A stretch of 64,000 nt of DNA from Brachycybe producta (taxonomy: Eukaryota > Arthropoda > Diplopoda > Playtdesmida > Andrognathidae). Each line of letters opens with the position of its first letter. Positions within the stretch are counted from its first letter, which is position 1. The stretch spans positions 1 through 64,000 of the forward strand of contig JAUPFP010000050.1 of the NCBI GenBank assembly GCA_036925085.1, in the 5' to 3' direction. Positions 57,833-64,000 of the stretch are shown one piece after another. Below the pieces are notes generated by a model. It was not told where the DNA came from, searched no databases, and was given only the letters and a program-made list of their open reading frames with translations. Position numbers and translations under genes: made by a program.

Positions 57833-60284
57833 TATATGTTTATAAGACAACTTAGAAAACTGTCAGAAACTTCTTTAATACAACCAGAATCTCAGTTATC
57901 TTGGACATGATGTCAAAAATTTAAAAATCAATAAAAAAAACATCATTAGAATGTATTAGGATAAAAGCCGGTCCGAATTCTCCGAAAGTCTGAATCAGTG
58001 AGTCAACATGATACGTTTGTTAGTAATTTTACCTGAATCTCAAATAAATCCAACTATAATAATACACAACACAGTAACAAGTCCATCGTTAATCACACAC
58101 AAGTGTTCAGTCGTGAGAATTATTATTTAATATTAATAATAGTCACTAATTAATTTAATACATACACTAATGTATACAACATTACGTGCTGCTTAATCAA
58201 ACGGTATAAAGGGTCCATCTCTCCTCTTTTAACGGGTAAATTAATGCATTTTGATAATTTATGAATTTCGTGACGCCAAATCTAACTTAAATATTATAAC
58301 ATAAATTATATTAAAAATATATTCCACGAAAATAAACGATTCAATTAATTCTTGTAATATTCACATTAAACACTGTAACTATTTAAACTTTCTAACTGCA
58401 ATTTATGATCGAATGAATTTTGGGTGTGTGTGTGTGTGAGGGGGAGGGGGTGTCTCTTCTAAAACACTAAGATCAATAATAAAGGGACTCCACTCTCACC
58501 CCCAAATAGAAATCAAAGTGAGGACAGGCACAGTTAGGTTAGGGTTAGAGAATGTAGACCATGCACCCTCCCTGAATTCTTTCTCAATTCCCTACAACTT
58601 ATGCACTTTTTACTTTTGAGATACAAATTGTTGTTACTCAATTTGTTAGCAAACAAAGCAAAATTTAATGCGGCGTAAACTCATTCAGAAACGAGTGAGT
58701 GAGAGAGTGTGTATCCATTATCATCATCACCATTTAATGTTCCAGAATAAAAAGCACCACTTTTAGAAAAACCACGGGAGAGTTTTAATAGTGCAAATTT
58801 CTCTTCTGCTTCCCTCCAAAATTCAAATTCTTCAATGACAATATGCAGATTTATGAACACCACCACCATTTTCCTTCCTTCCACAAAAATTAATGGAATT
58901 TCCACCAAACACCCAGTGTGTCACCACCACCCTCCCCCTGCCCCATCATCACTCTATACATTCTGTCTATATCGCTATACACATATCGAGGCAATGCAAA
59001 AAGTTACTTAACGTTACTCTTTAACTTAACGTCACTTAAGTTACTCAATCACAATTCCGGTTTGTTTTTTTAAAAAAATATCCATCATTAAATTCATCAT
59101 TTCATTAAATTCGCTGATCTTTACGCCAGACATACCTACACATTAGATCTACCTATCAATGTGTAGACAGATTACTAAAGCACATTGTCCAAACTTAGTA
59201 TTATTATCATTATTATTATTATTAATTTATTATTAATAATATCAATATTGCGCGTGTAGGCATCACTGTTTTAAATCTACATTTGACACTTGCGTCATTA
59301 TAATTTCATTTATTTTTAAGCAGTTAAAGGGACAAATGTCAAATATAGTTAGTTATTATTTGGGCCACTTTTTCTAACCACTTCAATTATGGAATGACCG
59401 AAATCATCATACTATAACCACAACAAGAAGAAAACATAGGAGTACTTCCTGTTAAGTCTTCCTATTGACCTTTTTGGTCATCGTCATCGTCATCATCATC
59501 ATCGTCGTCGTCGTACGTTTGTTTGTCTCCTTTCAATCATGTCTTTTATCTCTTCATCTTCTTCACGCTTAAGTTTGTTACTAGTGTAAAAAAGATGATG
59601 TAGAAAGAAAAAAACCCTTAAAGATGGGTTCTGAAGAAGTTTAGGACCGGAAGTTCAATGCGAGAGGAGGGCGGAGAAAAGATGTTCACAAAAATATGAT
59701 TTGTAGAGGCAAAGAAATAAAGAAAGTAACATCCCACTTTCCCCCAACTTACATTGACGCAGACAAGAGAGAATCAAATCAATATATAACCAACCAGTTA
59801 AGAGAGTATTTTTGAAGATATTTTCGGAAGACTTGTTCACGTGACAAAAGTGTGTAAGAAAATAACCCAATATTCAGCCCCATTCGAATGTATCAACAAC
59901 AACAAAAAATGAGCACCAAAAGTAAACTAAAAAAGTTCCAACAACATTTCGCTTAGAACCAACCAACAAAAAATATATAGAAAGAACTGATAACAACCAG
60001 CCTTCAATACAAACAAACAAACAAACAGAAAATAAACTACTTGTGCTAATTTTTTACACCCAGAAAATGAACAGGCTGAACAAATAGAAAATGATAACGG
60101 GCACAAACACATTGCCATCACCGTGATGGTGGATGGCAAGATAAAGCATCACCATCATCATCATCATCATCATCATCAAAATGAAAAAAAAAAAAAGATA
60201 GAGCAGGGTACCCCACCCCTCATACAAATCCACCCAGGTTACACACCCACACTTTTCTTCGTCAGATAGAAAGACCTTTACAGC
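57833..60284. other. AT-rich intergenic region
   Basis: No gene recognised. Simple repeats: (ATT)n at about 59205-59225, (CAT/CGT)n at about 59478-59515, (CAT)n at about 60147-60178. A short GTTAGGTTAGGGTTAG tract lies at 58532-58547. Confidence 0.5.
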
Positions 60285-60288
60285 TTAA

Positions 60289-60932
60289 GAGCCTACAGTG
60301 AAAAAAAACTTACAAAAATCTTCGCATGTAGGCGCTTCTGTTGTTGTGACGTCAACATGTGGCAAAAAAATCAATTTTGATACACTTTTGTCCGCCATTT
60401 TCTCTCTTATCGATAAATAAAAGTGGGTATGTTTTAATAACGACTCTTTTTTGGGTAAATATGCACTACTGAAAAAAGGAAGAGCAACTTTTGATCTACA
60501 ATGGTGAGTAATTTGAGTCGTATACAATTAGTGATCAAATTTTAGGGTATCATGAAACTTATCGTTAGTGGCAAATTTAGATCCTATAAAATGTATAAAC
60601 GGAGGAGCGTTTGTCGCCTATGGGATTTAACATGAGCTAAAAAAATACGAGATTTTAAAATGAAATTAAAAATAGAAAAACTAATTATAAACTTGTACCA
60701 ACATATCACTAGATGAGCAATATTGTTATGTACATATTGCAATTTGAATTTTGAAAATAACAATTTTCGTTGCAGAAAACAAAACATTTGCCTGAACCAT
60801 GTATTTTTAAAATAGGAATTTCTCTTTCTCATTGGTTTCAACGGCTTAGCTGTGGGGCGCCACTAAACGGCGAAAAGTGGAACTAAAATTGTCATCTGCT
60901 AATATTCAAAATGGCGTCACACAAATAGGCTC
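60289..60932 (+). mobile_element. TTAA-flanked MITE, copy 2 (644 bp)
   Basis: TTAA at 60285-60288 and 60933-60936 flank GAGCCTACAGTG ... GCGTCACACAAATAGGCTC. Same orientation as copy 1 at 44758-45399. Differences seen: GTTGTTGTG for GTAGCTGTG, a 2-base insertion at TCTCTTATCG, TAGTGATC for TAGTGGTC, and ACAAATAGG for ACATATAGG. Confidence 0.8.
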
Positions 60933-60936
60933 TTAA

Positions 60937-63900
60937 GACGGTTAGAAACCTTAAAAAGATTTGAGGAAAATCGAAAATAGGTTCTAGAATCCGCAAAAAA
61001 TACCAAAAAACATTTTGCAGAACGAACAAAGATATTTCTCGGGGGTGGTTGTTGTGTCGGTTGAGTGATATATTTTGCGTATATATGGTCACTGAACATT
61101 AAGACATAAATTACATAATTAAATTATTCTATATTGAAACAGAAAATAAAACAAATTCGTGACCCCCAGTTCTAATTAAAAAAATCGAATGAAAATATAA
61201 ATCTTTTTTTTTTTAATTTAAAAAAAAAACCTCAGTCGGTGTCTGTCTTTATCAAAAATAAACTAAATTAGATATTAAAAATGAGTTTGAAAAGTTGGCC
61301 ACCTGACTTGACCTAAACTAAAGCCCCGCACTTTCGCCTAAGTGTACCTGATATTTGCATATTTTGCGTCTTTTTCATAGGTTTAACAACTGAACAATAA
61401 TATTTCGTGACAAATTAACAACAATATGCATCCGCGCTTAGCATCATTTACAAATCAAAGTTAAAAATTGAATTTGCAATTTCTACAAAAATATATTACA
61501 ATTATTGTTCGACCTCATATTGTATGTCGACCTCTTCACTGAATTTAAGTTTATAGTTTCCGTATTCAAACTTAGTCTTAGGACCATTCTAGAAACTATA
61601 TACAAATATATAATATTACGTCCATTTGGATAATAGAACGACGAAACCACGAAATTCAAAATGAAAATAGACAAACTAACTACTCGGTACATACAGCGTA
61701 CAACAACAACAACATACTTAATAAATATAATACATTTCCATAGAATAAGTTGAAATTATAGCTGTCTCTCTCTCCCTCTCTCTCTCTTTTCTGGAAGAAT
61801 GTCTCTTTCTAATGAACTTTATTTTCTTTTTTTCTCATTATCTATTTAGTTCCTATAATATTATTATAATAAATACACATATAGCTTGTACAATATATGA
61901 AAGGCTTAGAAAATAAATTTTCAAAATCCATGTTCTTACTCAATGTACACACAAAAGTAAAAACTCATAACTAAAGAAACGAACAAAAAATAATAATGAA
62001 AGGGTGAATAGGAAGGGTGGGGGTGGAATGAGTGCTTCCTGGGTGAAAAAATAAAGAAATTGGGAGAGGAGGAGGGGGGGCACTTCCATTAACTATGTGT
62101 AAATATTTGTAGAAAAATCCATTTCTCAAGTTGCAGAAAACTGAACTTGTATTTTTTTCTTGGAAGGGGGAGCAAACAAATAATATAATGTACATGTTAC
62201 CCCAGTATCTTAACTAGAAATGGATAAAAATTGAAAGAAAAAAAAATACTGACACGAAAAGAGAGAATATAAAAGAAAAATACGTGCTGTATGTATATTG
62301 TTATGTACGTACAGTATGTGTTTGTTAAAAAAAACAAGACCGAAATTTTGTCTTCCCCAACCCCCCCCCCTCAGCCCTTCCAACCCAATCCTTCCTATCC
62401 CGCGGAAGAAGAAAAAAACTAATAAAACCTTTGGAAGGAGAGTGTCACCAACTGTAAATCAATTTGTCAGATTCCCCCCAACCTAACCCCACACACACAC
62501 ACACACATGCATAATATTCGAAACACCAACTAACTGTAGGTCCTATTTTAAGAAACACAACAACCGAAAGAAAAAAATTGTAACTTACTACACATAGATA
62601 TTTGTATATTCCACATTGCAACCAATGGTGGATGAGAAAAAGTGCGTATTCACAATATATGCAAAAAAAAGGAGAAAACGAATCCCTTTTGATATGTGAA
62701 ACCATAAAGAAGAAAAAAACTTCCACACTGTCTTACTACTTACTGTCAGTGTCAAGTGTGAGAAACCATCAACGTTAGAAAAGTAATGAACAAACTCAAA
62801 CTGAAGAAGAAAATGAAGAAAAAAGTTGCAAGATGTTTAAAGAAAAAGCCAATTTTGCGGATGAGATTTGTTTTTTATCCGCAAAACAAAGCATTTCAGC
62901 TTCTTATCTGAAATATGACGCAGAAAAAATGTTTCTGTCTTCTAGAAATATGGAGTTTATTTTCGTGAGACGGGTTTATACTTTAATTCACAGCTCGAGT
63001 ATTTGTTTGCCTTCATTTTTTGTTGTTTCTTTTATGTTTTTATCTTTTCGTTTGCTTATTGATAAACAATTACATAAAACAAGAATCAATGAAATTCAAA
63101 GCTACATTTGTTTGTACTTTATATTTAAATAACTGGGCTGTGTGTACTACCAATATTTATATTGTGTTTATAGTCTAACAATCTAACTAATGATATAAGT
63201 GCACAATTGCAATAGAGGTTAGGTCAACGTTTTTTATATAAAAAAGCTAACGGGAAACAAAATTAATTTTGTTTAAACTTTTTTTTTCTCCACTTTAGGT
63301 AAATTCTATTTTCAGTAGAAGTTTCAATCGGCATTTTCTGCTTTTCTGTCACATCGCTTCTTTCAGCAATAAAGTGGTTGTCTTCAGTGGCGCCACTCCA
63401 TTTAAAAGAACCTTTCAAAGTTATTATCGTTTAGATTTCTAAAAGAACACTATGGAATTTTGAGCGGCATGTGGGCCACCACTCCTTATTCCTAACTGGG
63501 CCCCGCGTAGTCGAAAAGTGAAAACACGCGCAGTTGGAAATGGCTCGACGGTGGCGGCGTCATCGTCGTCGAATCTACAAATAATGGCAAAGTGAAACAA
63601 ATCCGCCTGAAAAAAGTCTTTTTTTCACTTCCCTCAGTGAATCCATGGCGTAAAATGCTTTTCAAACAAATAGTAAACAGTTGGAGAAAAAAAAATCGTA
63701 CCAATTTCCTTGAAAGAAGAAAAAAGTGGAAAATATAATTTTTCTGTTCGTAACTCAAGTGTTAAATAACTCCTGACAGTTTCATTCATGCATCTCTATG
63801 CATAAATACATACACATTTTAAAAGTCGAACTGCTTTTTTTGTTGTTTAAAAATAAACATAAAAAATCAATTTGCTACAAATGAAAACCAACTTAAAAGA

Positions 63901-64000
63901 ATTTACTTCAGATTTCTAAAAAACAAACATGGGATTTATTTTTATTAAATCTGTTGATATTTAGTTAACATATAGAAAGTTTAATAATCCTACCATTAGA
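60937..64000. other. AT-rich region to the window end
   Basis: No gene recognised. Contains a short (CT)n near 61763-61789, (CA)n at about 62490-62507, a poly-C run near 62360, and a CG-rich (GTC)n patch at about 63550-63568. Frames such as 62833-63132 are compositional. Confidence 0.45.

Overview
This window is the left end of a chromosome from an arthropod. The + strand opens with about 3.7 kb of CCTAA repeat. Read outward, that is the TTAGG telomere repeat typical of arthropods, in the orientation expected at a left terminus. AT-rich unique DNA, many TA, GA, CAT and C/G microsatellites, many small transposons and a long-intron amine-receptor gene suit a crustacean or another non-holometabolous arthropod, but nothing here fixes the species.

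Layout. 1-3715: telomere repeat, noisy in the outer half and almost perfect in the inner half. 3716-3780: a short transition in which CCTAA grades through CCCTAA and CCCGA variants. 3776-15805: a 12-kb, very GC- and CpG-rich satellite with a 12-bp core unit (CCCGACCCGTGA and variants), organised into higher-order repeats of about 2.66 kb and then about 1.9 kb. 15806-24245: AT-rich subtelomeric tandem arrays, comprising TTTTGAG minisatellites, two 31-bp families, a 183-bp satellite nested inside one 31-bp array, a 95-bp array, and a second 183-bp array in inverted orientation split by a 574-bp insertion. 24246 to the end: AT-rich DNA with one recognisable gene and many non-autonomous transposons.

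The only protein gene I can support is an octopamine receptor of the alpha2-adrenergic-like class on the minus strand. It has two coding exons (39260-38232 and 32790-31603) joined in frame across a 5.4-kb intron, giving 738 residues. All seven membrane segments and the main class A GPCR motifs are present. The intron holds the end of a Tc1-like transposon with paired direct repeats and a decayed LINE endonuclease fragment.

Mobile elements elsewhere include two copies, differing at about five sites, of a roughly 643-bp element with TTAA target duplications; a hAT-type element with an exact 8-bp target duplication; a Helitron-like element ending in hairpin plus CTAG that carries an inverted TTTAGGG-like minisatellite; and several foldback or inverted-terminal-repeat elements. 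Nearly all long open frames in the first 24 kb are by-products of tandem repeats, not genes. No tRNA, rRNA or CRISPR array was seen.
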